Part shown: in pieces, positions 27,889 to 36,879 of the stretch
Layout: each line of letters opens with the position of its first letter
How positions within the stretch are numbered: position 1 is the first letter of the stretch
From: Candidatus Vondammii sp. HM_W22
GTDB taxonomy: Bacteria; Pseudomonadota; Gammaproteobacteria; Chromatiales; Chromatiaceae
DNA: 64,000 nt
Assembly (NCBI RefSeq): GCF_022530855.2
Contig: NZ_CP099567.1
Coordinates: forward strand, 1,984,001-2,048,000
Reading direction: 5' to 3'
The notes under the pieces: generated by a model
The model's database searches: none
The model's input: only the letters and a program-made list of their open reading frames with translations
Told to the model about the DNA's origin: nothing
Position numbers and translations under genes: made by a program

Positions 27889-28797
27889 ATGAAACTGACC
27901 CTGGATGCCCTGCTGGTACTGGATGCCATTGACCATAAAGGAAGCTTTGCGGCTGCGGCAAAAGAGCTCTATCGCGTTCCCTCGGCAATAACCTACACCA
28001 TCCGAAAACTGGAACAGGATCTGGATGCGCCACTGTTCGATCGCTCAGGCCACAAGGCGGAGCTGACTCCGGCGGGAGATAAATTACTGGAAGACGGCCG
28101 CTCACTACTTCGGGCTGCCAGTGAACTGGAGGCAGCGGTAAAGCGCACAGCAACTGGCTGGGAGTCGGAACTGCGAATCGCACTCTCAGATATCCTGCCC
28201 CAGTGTGACCTGCTCTGCCTAGTGAATGAATTTTATCAGGAAAATTGCGGCACCCAGATCAAGATCAGCCGGGAAGTACTTCAAGGGGCATGGGATACAC
28301 TCACATCAGGAAGAGCCGATCTCACCATCGGGGCCCCGGGAATGATCCCATCAGGGGGAGGCTATCATTATGAAAAGATGGGTAGCATCCGGTTCCTCTT
28401 CGTCACCACCCCCGACCATCCCCTAACAAAATTAAAGAAGCCGCTCACTGAAGCAGACATTCTGATTCATCGTGCCGTTGCTGCCGCCGACAGCTCCAGA
28501 AATCTACCGGTTTTGACCACGGCTCTGCTGACTGGCCAGCAAGTATTAACCGTACCTGACCTGGAAACCAAGTGTCAGGCACACCGTGATGGCCTTGGCG
28601 TCGGCTATGTCCCTGAATACATGGTCCATGAAGATATTATCTCAGGAAACCTGACAAGCCTGGGGGTCGCCTCACCTCTTCCCCTGGCCGAAATCTATAT
28701 GGCATGGCCAACCGGAGAAAAAGGCAAGGCGCTGGATTGGTTCATACAACGATTGAGAGAACACAGTCTATGGCGTAACGTTTTTGAAAAACAGTAG
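27889..28797 (+). CDS. LysR-family transcriptional regulator
   Basis: A 302-residue regulator. The helix-turn-helix spans residues about 5-60 (KGSFAAAAKELYRVPSAITYTIRKLE) and is followed by the linker DAPLFDRSGHKAELTPAG. A substrate-binding effector domain (about 90-295) contains REVLQGAWDTLTSGRADLTIG. The start is the ATG at 27889 because family similarity begins there; an in-frame TTG at 27883 is also open. It is divergent from the nitroreductase, which it probably regulates (inference from arrangement). It is complete, ending 223 bp before the next small gene. Confidence 0.92.
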   Translation: MKLTLDALLVLDAIDHKGSFAAAAKELYRVPSAITYTIRKLEQDLDAPLFDRSGHKAELTPAGDKLLEDGRSLLRAASELEAAVKRTATGWESELRIALSDILPQCDLLCLVNEFYQENCGTQIKISREVLQGAWDTLTSGRADLTIGAPGMIPSGGGYHYEKMGSIRFLFVTTPDHPLTKLKKPLTEADILIHRAVAAADSSRNLPVLTTALLTGQQVLTVPDLETKCQAHRDGLGVGYVPEYMVHEDIISGNLTSLGVASPLPLAEIYMAWPTGEKGKALDWFIQRLREHSLWRNVFEKQ

Positions 28798-29020
28798 GGC
28801 TACTGTAAAGAGAGTCATAAATCAACTGCCTTTTACAACCGGGCAGGTGCCAGAACACCTCGTTCCTGTCGTCTTGCATGACCTTGGCTAATACTTAATT
28901 TGCAATAATCAGAATGATTGCTTTAGAAGGGCAATACCCACGCTTGAACGCTCATCGAGCCATAATGCGTAGGTGCACGCTCCACACCCTGCGCATTTGT
29001 CCCGGCGAACACAGCACACA

Positions 29021-29212
29021 CTAGTTGAACCTGGGATTATACGTCAACCACTTTCCTTCAGCAACTTCCACTTTTCCATCGGGTGAAGTAGTGGATACAG
29101 TGCCGTCCGGATGAATGGTGACCGAAACCACGTCCGGGTCATCATTCGTCACCATCCGGCCATCGTCCATTTGGGCTCCCCACACTTTAATTGCTCTGCG
29201 CATCTTAGCCAT
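29021..29212 (-). CDS. Small hypothetical protein (63 residues)
   Basis: Reads MAKMRRAIKVWGAQMDDG and ends EVAEGKWLTYNPRFN, with a middle rich in Asp, Thr and Val that alternates like short beta strands (VVSVTIHPDGTVSTTSPDG). A G-rich stretch (GGGGGCC) precedes the ATG as a possible ribosome site. No family was recognised. The balanced composition and clean start suggest a real gene rather than chance. Confidence 0.5.
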   Translation of the reverse strand: MAKMRRAIKVWGAQMDDGRMVTNDDPDVVSVTIHPDGTVSTTSPDGKVEVAEGKWLTYNPRFN

Positions 29213-29339
29213 ATCGGCCCCCTAAATTTAATCTAACCACCATAGAAACATAGCAATTTACTTGGTATTTATTAAACCAGATACCCAGTAATCTAGTCAA
29301 GAATTTTTAGAGAGTTTCTAATATTCGACCAAATTCAGG

Positions 29340-29785
29340 CTATCGCCGAATACCTTCGATAAACACCTGAAGCTCCATACTCGCTGATTTTGGCCCCAGG
29401 TTGTGATCGATGCCGTAGTCACTGCGAACCTGCCCTTGAACCCACGCCGGAAGCCGCCCCAGGGGTCATCTCCAGCGCCAATCTGCTCCACATTCAGGTC
29501 ATCTGCCGGGTAACACCGTGTAGGGTCAAATCCCCTTTCACTCCCTTCATCTCGAGGCTGGTGCTCCTGAAGCTGGCTTTCGGAAAACCGGAGCCCCCCA
29601 GAAAATCCTTGCTGCGAAGATGCTTGTCACGCTCGGCGTGATTTGAGTCGACACTCGCCATATCCACTTCCACCTCTATCGAGGCACTTCCAGGATTCTT
29701 CTCATCATATTCAAAGCTCCCGTTGAGCTTATTGAACTGACCTTTGAGCACGCTGTAATCCAGATGAAGAATACTGAATTGAATA
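29340..29785 (-). pseudogene. YceI-family (lipocalin-like polyisoprenoid-binding) protein, truncated and frameshifted
   Basis: The minus strand carries FSILHLDYSVLKGQFNKLNGSF at 29780-29715, EVEVDMASVDSNHAERDKHL, KDFLGGSGFPKASFRST and GDLTLHGVTRQ up to about 29514. After two frame changes the typical C-terminal end follows: NVEQIGAGDDPWGGFRRGF, then YGIDHNLGPKSASMEL and IEGIRR, stopping at 29340. The signal peptide and first strands are lost where an IS3 fragment adjoins at about 29786. YceI proteins are periplasmic and bind isoprenoid-type ligands; this one is non-functional. Confidence 0.82.
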
Positions 29786-30113
29786 AATGAATAGGCTTAC
29801 CTGGCTGAATAAAACCTAGCTTAACGCCACTTTCTTTTTGCCAGTAGAACATCGCCTTGCTAGTAAACTCAGTACCGTTGTCGCAGATTATTTGATTCGG
29901 ATCGCTCCTTAGCTCAATCAGCTGAGTTAAAAAACGAGCGACCTGGCGACCATTGATCGAGAAGTCTAGAGAGCTGGCCAATAACTTCTCTTGAGTAATC
30001 ATCAATCACATTAAATACTCGAAAGCGGCGACCATTAGCCAACTGATCACTGACAAAATCCATTGACCAGCGTATGTTTTACCAATGGGCATAATCATTG
30101 GCATTCTTGGTCA
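29786..30113 (-). mobile_element. IS3-family orfB fragment
   Basis: About 330 bp nearly identical to 34145-34463 of the longer IS3 copy, covering the integrase-core middle (CDNGTEFTSKAMFYWQKES, the second-Asp region). No ends, no OrfA. It lies exactly between the YceI relic and an IS4-family relic. Confidence 0.85.
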
Positions 30114-31180
30114 CTACTGTCCCACTTATTTTCAGCGAAAACAATAACCCTAATTGAGGCGAGGCTATCTGCAGATCCGGCGGGGCCTAAACAGCTGTAT
30201 CAAGTCTCGCTTAGCAAATAAATCCAGATGGATCAGTCGACTCATCTGCTGAAGACTTTGGCTGATTCTTGCCTGGAATTTTAAGTACGCCAGTATCAGG
30301 TAAACACATAGCGCCACCCAAACCTGCGTCATGACAGCATTATCCGTGTTACCCATAAAGGCTTTGATCTTGAGATTCTACTTAATCCATTTAAAGAATA
30401 ACTCAACCTGCCAGCGTTGCTTGTAAATATCGGCAATAGTCTTTTCTGACCAGTCAAGGTGGTTGGTAATGAAGACATAATGCTTATTGGTTTTGGCATC
30501 ATAAAAACCAACTCGTCTGACCGCCATCAGGTTGTTTTTTCTAGACCGATCAGAGGTGTACTCTATAATTTTGTCGCTGGTAATTCCCTGTGATTTATTC
30601 ACTGTTCGTCGTTCCAGTACACGGTATTTTGCATTGCTCCGAATTCGTGTGATAAAAATATTTCTTTTTCAGTCAACTGGTTATGCCAGGTGTAGTCGGC
30701 ATACCCCTTGTCGAAGACGAGCACACTGCCTTTAGGGAAACTCGTTTAGTCACCAGTTTTACCCAAAGTAACGGCTGCAAATGCTGGAATCAAACCGTCA
30801 TGATCAAGCCCAATATGCAATTTGTAGGCGCCTTTCATTTTATTGTATTCAGCCTGAGGAAATACCTTGAGCGACACATCAAGCAATGAAGCATCCAGTG
30901 AAAACAGTTTCTTCTTAAAACGGAATTTATGGCTGGGGGAGCCGCTTTGACAGCGTGCGTATAACTTCCCAAAGAGCTCTTCATAAAAACCGGAAGAAAG
31001 ATTTTGATTGGCTCGACTCAGGGTTGTTCGCTTGATTGACCCGCTTCCCAAGTGATACGTCAAATGCTTTTGGCTTGCCAGGGCGGATTCAATATCACGG
31101 AGACTGGCGCGTCCGGTTAGCTGGGCTGTGGCCATAGCAACAAATTGCGTCCAGCGATTCATCGCATCACAGCGGCGCTA
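30114..31180 (-). mobile_element. IS4-family element with disrupted transposase
   Basis: The minus strand encodes an IS4-type (DUF4372-containing) transposase in three frames. The N terminus (31162-30746) has MNRWTQFVAMATAQLTGRASL and FRFKKKLFSLDASLLDVSL (first Asp). The middle (30602-30378) has YKQRWQVELFFKWIK, the Y-(2)-R-(3)-E motif with the catalytic Glu. The C terminus (30356-30165) has MGNTDNAVMTQVWVALCVYL. Two frame breaks, near 30720 and 30365, make it inactive. It abuts IS256 type A at 31193. Confidence 0.8.
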
Positions 31181-31192
31181 TCCATCGTGCTT

Positions 31193-32576
31193 GGGTTATA
31201 ACTGAAAGTGTTGTTTGAAAGGAATTGAAAAAAAGCGGGGTATCTGGTTGATTTATTGTTGCGAGACATCAAAACAACCATTGGAGATTAAGCCACCATG
31301 AGTAAGAATAACGTTGCTAAGCTGGCAGGTCGAGATACGATTATCGATCCGCTGACAGAGTTGCCGAGAAGCGGTGCAGAGCAGTTGATCTACTAGGCGG
31401 TGGAGGCCGAGCTGCTGGAGCTGTTGGCGGAGCACGTCGAGCGACGGACAGAGGATGGCAAGGTGGGTGTGGTGCGTAATGGTCACCTGCCAGCTCGTAA
31501 ACTGCAGACAGGATTGGGGCCGGTCACGGTCAAGATCCCCAAAGTTCGCGCGAAGACCGGCGAGCCGGTGACGTTCCGATCAGCTCTGGTGCCGCCGTAT
31601 GTACGCAAGACGAAGTCACTGGAAGCGGCACTGCCGTGGCTCTACCTGAAGAGGATTTCCAGTGGAGAGATGGGTGAAGCCCTGAAAGTGCTTGTGGTTC
31701 CGGGTGCAACAGGCTTGTCGGCGGGCAGGGTATCGCGTCTGAAGCAGGTCTGGGCAGAAGAATATCGGAGCGGGTGCGAGGAGCGCCTGGATAAGGGCCA
31801 TTGGGTGTATGTGTGGGCAGACGGTGTCTACAGCGGACAGAGAGCAGACGAAGTTGTGTGCCCTGGTGGTGATCGGCGTGAATGAGCGTGGTGAGAAGCA
31901 TTTTCTGGCAATTGAGGATGGTGTACGGGAGTCCACACAGAGCTGGCGGGAGGTACTGTTGAAACTGAAGTCACGCGGACTGACCCCGCCAAAATTGGCG
32001 ATCGGTGACGGTGCCATGGGGTTCCGGGCTGCGCTGGAGGAAGTGTATCCGGAGACGCGCCAGCAGCGCTGCTGGATGCACAAGACCATGAACGTGCTGA
32101 ACTGCCTGCCAAGTTCAGCTCAGCCGAAAGCGAAGCAGGCACTGCACAACATCTGGCAGTCGGAGACCCAGGCCGATGCGGAAAAGGCCTTTGATCTGTT
32201 TATCAAAACGTATGAGCCAAAGTATCCGAAGGCTGCCATCTGTCTGCACAAAGACCGAGAGGAACTGATGGCTTTCTATCAATTTCCTGCGCAGCATTGG
32301 CAGAGCATTCGGACCAGCAATCCGATTGAATCCACCTTCGGGACAATCCGCCATCGAACCAGGCGTTCCAAGGGCTGCCTATCGCGTGACGGCATGCTAC
32401 ACATGATGTTCAAACTCGGCCTGTGCGCCGAGAAGAAGTGGAGACGATTACGGGGTTTCGATTACCTGGCGAAGGTGATAAGCCGGAATCAAATTTAAAG
32501 AGGGTGTTGAGGCAGCAAGAGTCGATCAGGTCGCCGCTTGATTCAACTGGCTAAACACCAGATTTGACTATAACTC
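31193..32576 (+). mobile_element. IS256-family element type A, copy 3 (both ends present, transposase broken)
   Basis: Ends GGGTTATAACTGAAAGTG on the left and CAAATCTGGTGTTTAGC-complement on the right match the complete copy. The transposase starts at 31298 but has an in-frame TAG at 31395 (TAC to TAG). There is a frameshift at 31846 (a short loss in the AGAGCAGAGCAG run) and another near 32485. The open pieces are 31400-31885 and 31809-32498. No matching target duplication was found in the flanks, so one flank has been rearranged. Confidence 0.9.
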
Positions 32577-32580
32577 CAAA

Positions 32581-32796
32581 ACATCCACCCATAAGAAGAT
32601 CAAAGTCACTAAGACTTACTACCCCCATCTATCCTCAGATCAGTCACATCAAAAGCTCGACCGAGTCATACACCAGATCTACATGAAGGGCTTTTGGTTA
32701 GAAGCGGCCTGGTTCAGCATCAACACACCAATCAAGGTGCGGATCATGTCGGGGTGTTTGGTGTTGACTGCAGAGGAAAAACCGCGAGAGAAATAG
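32581..32796 (+). pseudogene. SymE-like type I toxin C-terminal domain, 5'-truncated at the IS256 end
   Basis: Open from the IS256 junction: THKKIKVTKTYYPHLSSDQ, then GFWLEAAWFSINTPIKVRIM and SGCLVLTAEEKPREK. The last part matches the SymE toxin signature (a WL.EAGF...PV.V.VM.GC.VLT pattern, in an AbrB-like fold). SymE proteins are SOS-induced toxins repressed by an antisense RNA. The only in-frame ATG is at 32683, so the original start was probably lost to the IS insertion. A hairpin follows at 32805. Whether any product is made is unknown. Confidence 0.6.
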
Positions 32797-32804
32797 ACAA
32801 AAAA

Positions 32805-32827
32805 TAAGCCCCGCGAAGCAGGGCTTA
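32805..32827 (-). terminator. Rho-independent terminator for the minus-strand unknown gene
   Basis: TAAGCCC and GGGCTTA form a 7-bp stem with a 9-nt loop. On the minus strand it is followed by TTTTTTGTC. It lies between the converging SymE relic and the 32966-33826 gene. Confidence 0.7.
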
Positions 32828-32965
32828 GATGAGGGAGTAAAATTAAATAAATGCGTCCCCTTTTATTCATCAATTCGTTAAGCCTCAATATCTTCCTCAT
32901 CCTTGTCGAAGCGCAGTACCAGATGGTCGAGGTTCATTAGATGGACTTCCAGTGGCCTAAACGGT

Positions 32966-33826
32966 TTACCCTGTTGGAATAACGGGTTCTAACTTTAACG
33001 CAGGGTAGGCACCAACAAAGTAACATCGCACATGACCGTCTGGTGCTTCCAGCAAAGAGTCAATATAGCGCCTGAACAAGCGGCGTTTACGATAACGGTC
33101 AATCTGCTCACCTGTGATATAAATACCTACCTGTCGCTTATCATCCTGAAACCAGGGGCGTTCAACAAAGGTGATTGAGTAATCATCACCATAGGGACGT
33201 ATTTCCTTAACCTGCCCCCAGTAGATCAAGCCTTTTTCAGTGGCAAAGTATTGAATCGGTTTAAACGCATTCGGGTACCATTTAGTTTTATCACCTATCG
33301 TCAACGGTACACGTACTAACCCCTCTTTGCCATGCTCCAGCCATGTTTCAACGATATGCTCAAGGGTGCTGGTTCGATGGGGCGCAGTATAACCGCTATC
33401 ACCGTCTGAACTACCACTAACCACTCCTAGCTCTCGTCGTGGGCCTCTCCGCTTCTTTGGCTTACCTGTGCCATACGGTGGCGGTTGACGCTCCAGCAAC
33501 AGCTCAGAGGGATATTCTGAGTCTTTATGGTCACGTCGCTCACCAATGCCGTCACTGGTATCCGGTGTAGTCAGTTTGTCTTGTCTAAAATCACAGTCGT
33601 CACTATGGCTGCAACCTTTCAACAACCTGAAGTGCGGCGCATTTTTAAATTCTATCGACGTGTGATTTACGCCACGCAATTCAACGTCACACTCTCCGTC
33701 CACACATTCAAAGATGGCCGTCTTTGCACTAAAGTCATTCTCCTCATCAAAGTGCATATCACGCACCTGATAAATGGTTAAAACGCTATCGCTTTGATGG
33801 CAATAGGCACGATCAAGGTGAGACAT
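32966..33826 (-). CDS. Unknown protein with a putative N-terminal zinc-binding motif
   Basis: A 286-residue product from the ATG at 33826, with AGAGGAAA as ribosome site 8 nt upstream. Residues about 30-75 contain FECVDGECDVELRGV, then PHFRLLKGCSHSDDCDF. This Cys-x4-Cys...His-Phe-Arg...Cys/His pattern recalls CoiA-like or other zinc-finger heads, but identity is not established. A Pro/Arg/Lys-rich linker (GTGKPKKRRGPRRE) leads to a C-terminal domain with IYITGEQIDRYRKRRLFRRY. After the stop, a one-base shift opens KPFRPLEVHLMNLDHLVLRF to a stop at 32878, so the original protein may have been about 30 residues longer. It lies in an IS-bounded island beside SymE. Confidence 0.6.
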   Translation of the reverse strand: MSHLDRAYCHQSDSVLTIYQVRDMHFDEENDFSAKTAIFECVDGECDVELRGVNHTSIEFKNAPHFRLLKGCSHSDDCDFRQDKLTTPDTSDGIGERRDHKDSEYPSELLLERQPPPYGTGKPKKRRGPRRELGVVSGSSDGDSGYTAPHRTSTLEHIVETWLEHGKEGLVRVPLTIGDKTKWYPNAFKPIQYFATEKGLIYWGQVKEIRPYGDDYSITFVERPWFQDDKRQVGIYITGEQIDRYRKRRLFRRYIDSLLEAPDGHVRCYFVGAYPALKLEPVIPTG

Positions 33827-33955
33827 ATTTTTCCTCTTGTTTACTAATAACTGGCCTGGTTTTACAGACCATTTGATCAAGTATCCCCTTTTATTTGCTA
33901 TTGCTTCTGACCTTCCCCCCATCTTAATACCAAGACTTGGATGAGATAATTCATT

Positions 33956-34775
33956 CTAAGCGGCCCTATTTAAAAAGGCCACAGGTGACAAATAATTTAA
34001 TGCGCTATGAGGCCGCACGTGATTGTAGTGCTCTCGCCATTGATCAATTTCATGTCTAGCGTCATCAATGGACCTGAACCAATGCTGATTTAAGCATTCA
34101 TTTCTGAATTTACCGTTTAAGCTTTCTATAAACGCATTCTGAGTAGGCTTACCTGGCTGAATAAAACCTAGCTTAACGCCACTTTCTTTTTGCCAGTAGA
34201 ACATCGCCTTGCTAGTAAACTCAGTACCGTTGTCGCAGATTATTTGATCCGGAGCGCTCCTTAGCTCAATTAGCTGAGTTAAAAAACGAGCGACCTGGTG
34301 ACCATTGATCGAGAAGTCAGAGAGCTGGCCAATAACTTCTCTTGAGTAATCATCAATCACATTAAATACTCGAAAGCGGCGACCATTAGCCAACTGATCA
34401 CTGACAAAATCCATTGACCAGCGTATATTTTTACCAATGGGCATAATTATTGGCATTCTTGGTCGTATTATCTTCTTGCGTTTTTTAGTCCTCACTTGAA
34501 GACCTTCTTCGTTATAGACTCGGTAGGTCCGCTTCTTGTTTTTCACAAGCCCCTCTCCTCTCAGGAGGCCATGTAAAAACAAATAACCATAACTCGGATG
34601 CTTCTTTGCTAACTCAAGTAACCGTTTGCGTAGAGGCTCATCTTTTCCCCATTGAGTAACGTACCGAAAAGCGGTTCTACTGTAAGCCTACTAATTGGCA
34701 AGCTCTACGCTCACTTAATTTGAATCGTGACTTAAGGTAGATCACGATTTGTTTTCTATCAGCAGGCTTTACCAC
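33956..34775 (-). pseudogene. IS3-family OrfB transposase with one frameshift
   Basis: The 208-codon frame 34582-33956 holds the full integrase core: SMDFVSDQ (Asp), ICDNGTEFTSKAMF (Asp) and NGKFRNECLN with WREHYNHVRPHSALNYL (Glu region and end). The N-terminal part (to about 34775) is in another frame. At 34681 the sequence has CTGTAAGCC where the copy at 15840 has CTTAAGCC, a one-base insertion. The rest is closely similar to the truncated OrfB at 15444. Confidence 0.88.
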
Positions 34776-35035
34776 TTTTTTGAGAGCACATCCTTCATCG
34801 CCTCAGCTTCAAGCATTTTCTCGGTAAGTAACTTCTTAAGCTTGTTGTTTTCGCTTTCAAGCTCTTTGAGCCGTTTGGCTTCTGAGATATCCATGCCGGC
34901 GTACTTGCTTCGCCAGTTATAAAAGCACCCGGTTGAAATGCCGAACTGACGACAAATGTCATCAACTTTTACCCCTAACTCATGCTGCTTGATGGCACCA
35001 ATAATTTGCTCTTCTCTGTAACGCTTCTTCTTCAT
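34769..35035 (-). CDS. IS3-family OrfA
   Basis: An 88-residue OrfA differing from that at 15926-16192 in only a few positions (LGVK for SGIK, MDIS for MDVS, TEK for AEK). Helix-turn-helix VDDICRQFGISTGCFYNW and a zipper ELESENNKLKKLL are visible. Intact, but without a functional OrfB in cis. Confidence 0.88.
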   Translation of the reverse strand: MKKKRYREEQIIGAIKQHELGVKVDDICRQFGISTGCFYNWRSKYAGMDISEAKRLKELESENNKLKKLLTEKMLEAEAMKDVLSKKW

Positions 35036-35227
35036 GTTGAGATCTCCTAATATACAAACTAATTGGAAATCTCATCCTTGTCATGGCTCTATTTTTGGGG
35101 GAAAGGTCACTGGAAACCGTACCGATTTAAATTAGAGAATTCTGGCAAATCCGTTACGCTGAAAGCAGGGGTACGAACCATAAAGAAATCAAGGCACGCG
35201 GAACACCAGGTCGTTTCCGAGCAGACA

Positions 35228-36874
35228 CTAACCCGCGAAGTCATTCACTGACTCGGCTTCCAGATCAAAAGCCGCCTGCATCAATTTTCGGGTGTAGGGC
35301 TGCCTAGGGTTATCAAATATTTCATTGGCAGAACCCTGTTCCACAGCAATCCCCCGCTGCATGACGATCAGATCATCGCTCAGGGCGCGCACCACTTTAA
35401 GGTCATGACTGATAAACAAGTAGGTGAGATTGTGCTTCTGTTGAAGTTCATGCAGCAGATCGACGATCTGCGCCTGAACCGTGCGATCAAGAGCTGAGGT
35501 CGGTTCATCCAGCACCAATAGGTCTGGACGCATGATTATTGCTCGGGCGATGGCGATTCGCTGGCGCTGCCCCCCGGAAAATTCATGGGGATAGCGATAG
35601 CGGCTGCCAGGATCAATCCCAACTTCCTCCAGCATCTCTATCACCTGTTGCTCCCGCTCTGCATCACTACCCAGCGCATGGGCTTTAAGGCCCTCTTCCA
35701 CAATGTCCTTGATTGTCAGTCTGGGACTCAGTGAACCATAGGGATCCTGAAAAACTACTTGCATGCGCTGGCGCAGCGATTCCAACTTGGATGATCTCTT
35801 TTCCGAGATGGATTCTCCCTCAAACCGGATGCTGCCATCACTCTCTATCAGTCGCAACAGCGCCAGGGCCAATGTGGTTTTTCCTGAGCCGCTTTCACCA
35901 ACAATACCGAGGGTACGTCCTGCTGCAAGCTTAAGCGTAATCCCGTCTACCGCTTTGATGTGTTCGACCGTTCGCCTGAAAAAGCCTTTCACCACAGGAA
36001 ACCAGACTTTGAGATCATCACACGCAATTATCTCTTTGGAATCTGTTGCGGGGGTAAAAGATTTCGCCTTGGGCTCCGATTCCAGCAGTATTCGGGTGTA
36101 AGGGTGTTCTGGAAAGGCGAACAGCTTGCGTGTCTCATTCTGCTCTACAATCAGGCCTTGCTGGATCACCACTACGCGGTCAGCAATTTTCTCGACAATG
36201 CCCAGGTCGTGAGTAATCAGCAGTATCGCCATACCCATTTCTTCCTGCAGATCTTTAAGCAGGGCAAGAATCTGTGCCTGAATCGTCACGTCGAGCGCCG
36301 TGGTCGGCTCATCCGCTATTAGGATATCAGGGTCATTGGCAAGCGCCATGGCAATCATTACCCGCTGTCGCTGCCCGCCTGAGAGTTGATGAGGATAGCT
36401 CGACAGCCGCTTTTCAGGATCCCGGATGTGTACCTTTTCCAACAGTTCAAGGGTGCTCTCCCTGGCCCGGGAGGGAGATAATCCTTTATGGATGATCAAG
36501 ACCTCACTGATCTGCTTCTCAACCGTGTGCAGGGGATTAAGCGAGGTCATCGGCTCTTGAAATATCATGCCTATCCGGTCACCACGCACTTTCGACAAAA
36601 TCGACCTGCTAGCAGCCATCAGCTCGGTTCCCTGCAGACGGATGCTCCCTGAAGGGTGGTAGGCCTTTGGGTAAGGCAATAGCTGCATAATCGAGAGTGC
36701 AATAACGGATTTACCCGACCCACTTTCCCCTACCAGTGCCAGCGTCTCACCCCGGTTCAGTTCAAACAAGGCAAGCTTTACCGCTTCAATATCCTGGGGG
36801 GCAGAGTGAAAGCTGACAGATAGATTCTCTACTGCCAACAGAGGTGAAACCTGTGTTGAATCTTCTGCTGACAT
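35228..36874 (-). CDS. yejF: Peptide/microcin C-type ABC transporter, double ATP-binding protein YejF
   Basis: A 548-residue protein with two fused ABC ATPase domains. Domain 1: Walker A GESGSGKSVIALS (about 52), signature LSGGQRQRVMIAMA, Walker B ILIADEPTTALD. Domain 2: GESGSGKTTLALALL (about 330), FSGGQRQRIAIARA, LLVLDEPTSALD. It powers peptide uptake (including microcin C in enterics) through YejB-YejE. It is last in yejABEF, 5 nt after yejE. Length equals E. coli YejF (529) plus a small margin. Intact. Confidence 0.95.
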   Translation of the reverse strand: MSAEDSTQVSPLLAVENLSVSFHSAPQDIEAVKLALFELNRGETLALVGESGSGKSVIALSIMQLLPYPKAYHPSGSIRLQGTELMAASRSILSKVRGDRIGMIFQEPMTSLNPLHTVEKQISEVLIIHKGLSPSRARESTLELLEKVHIRDPEKRLSSYPHQLSGGQRQRVMIAMALANDPDILIADEPTTALDVTIQAQILALLKDLQEEMGMAILLITHDLGIVEKIADRVVVIQQGLIVEQNETRKLFAFPEHPYTRILLESEPKAKSFTPATDSKEIIACDDLKVWFPVVKGFFRRTVEHIKAVDGITLKLAAGRTLGIVGESGSGKTTLALALLRLIESDGSIRFEGESISEKRSSKLESLRQRMQVVFQDPYGSLSPRLTIKDIVEEGLKAHALGSDAEREQQVIEMLEEVGIDPGSRYRYPHEFSGGQRQRIAIARAIIMRPDLLVLDEPTSALDRTVQAQIVDLLHELQQKHNLTYLFISHDLKVVRALSDDLIVMQRGIAVEQGSANEIFDNPRQPYTRKLMQAAFDLEAESVNDFAG

Positions 36875-36879
36875 CTCCG

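Larger units (their letters stand above)
33950..35045 (-). mobile_element. IS3-family (IS407-group-like) element, near full length
   Basis: Contains orfA (35035-34769) and orfB on the minus strand, and is the longest of three related copies (others at 15463-16200 and 29786-30113). Terminal repeats were not defined with certainty by eye. An A6G slippery site lies at the orfA/orfB overlap. orfB is broken by an inserted base, so the element is probably immobile. Confidence 0.85.

Noticed and set aside
32679-32900. 73-codon minus-strand frame over the SymE relic
   Set aside because: It crosses the terminator and is antisense to the SymE signature.
30114-35045. Composite transposon carrying SymE and the unknown gene
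   Set aside because: The flanking elements (IS256 type A and IS3) are of different families, so they cannot act as matched ends.
35063-35251. 62-codon plus-strand frame between IS3 and yejF
   Set aside because: No ribosome site, no recognisable similarity, and it overlaps the yejF 3' end; likely chance.
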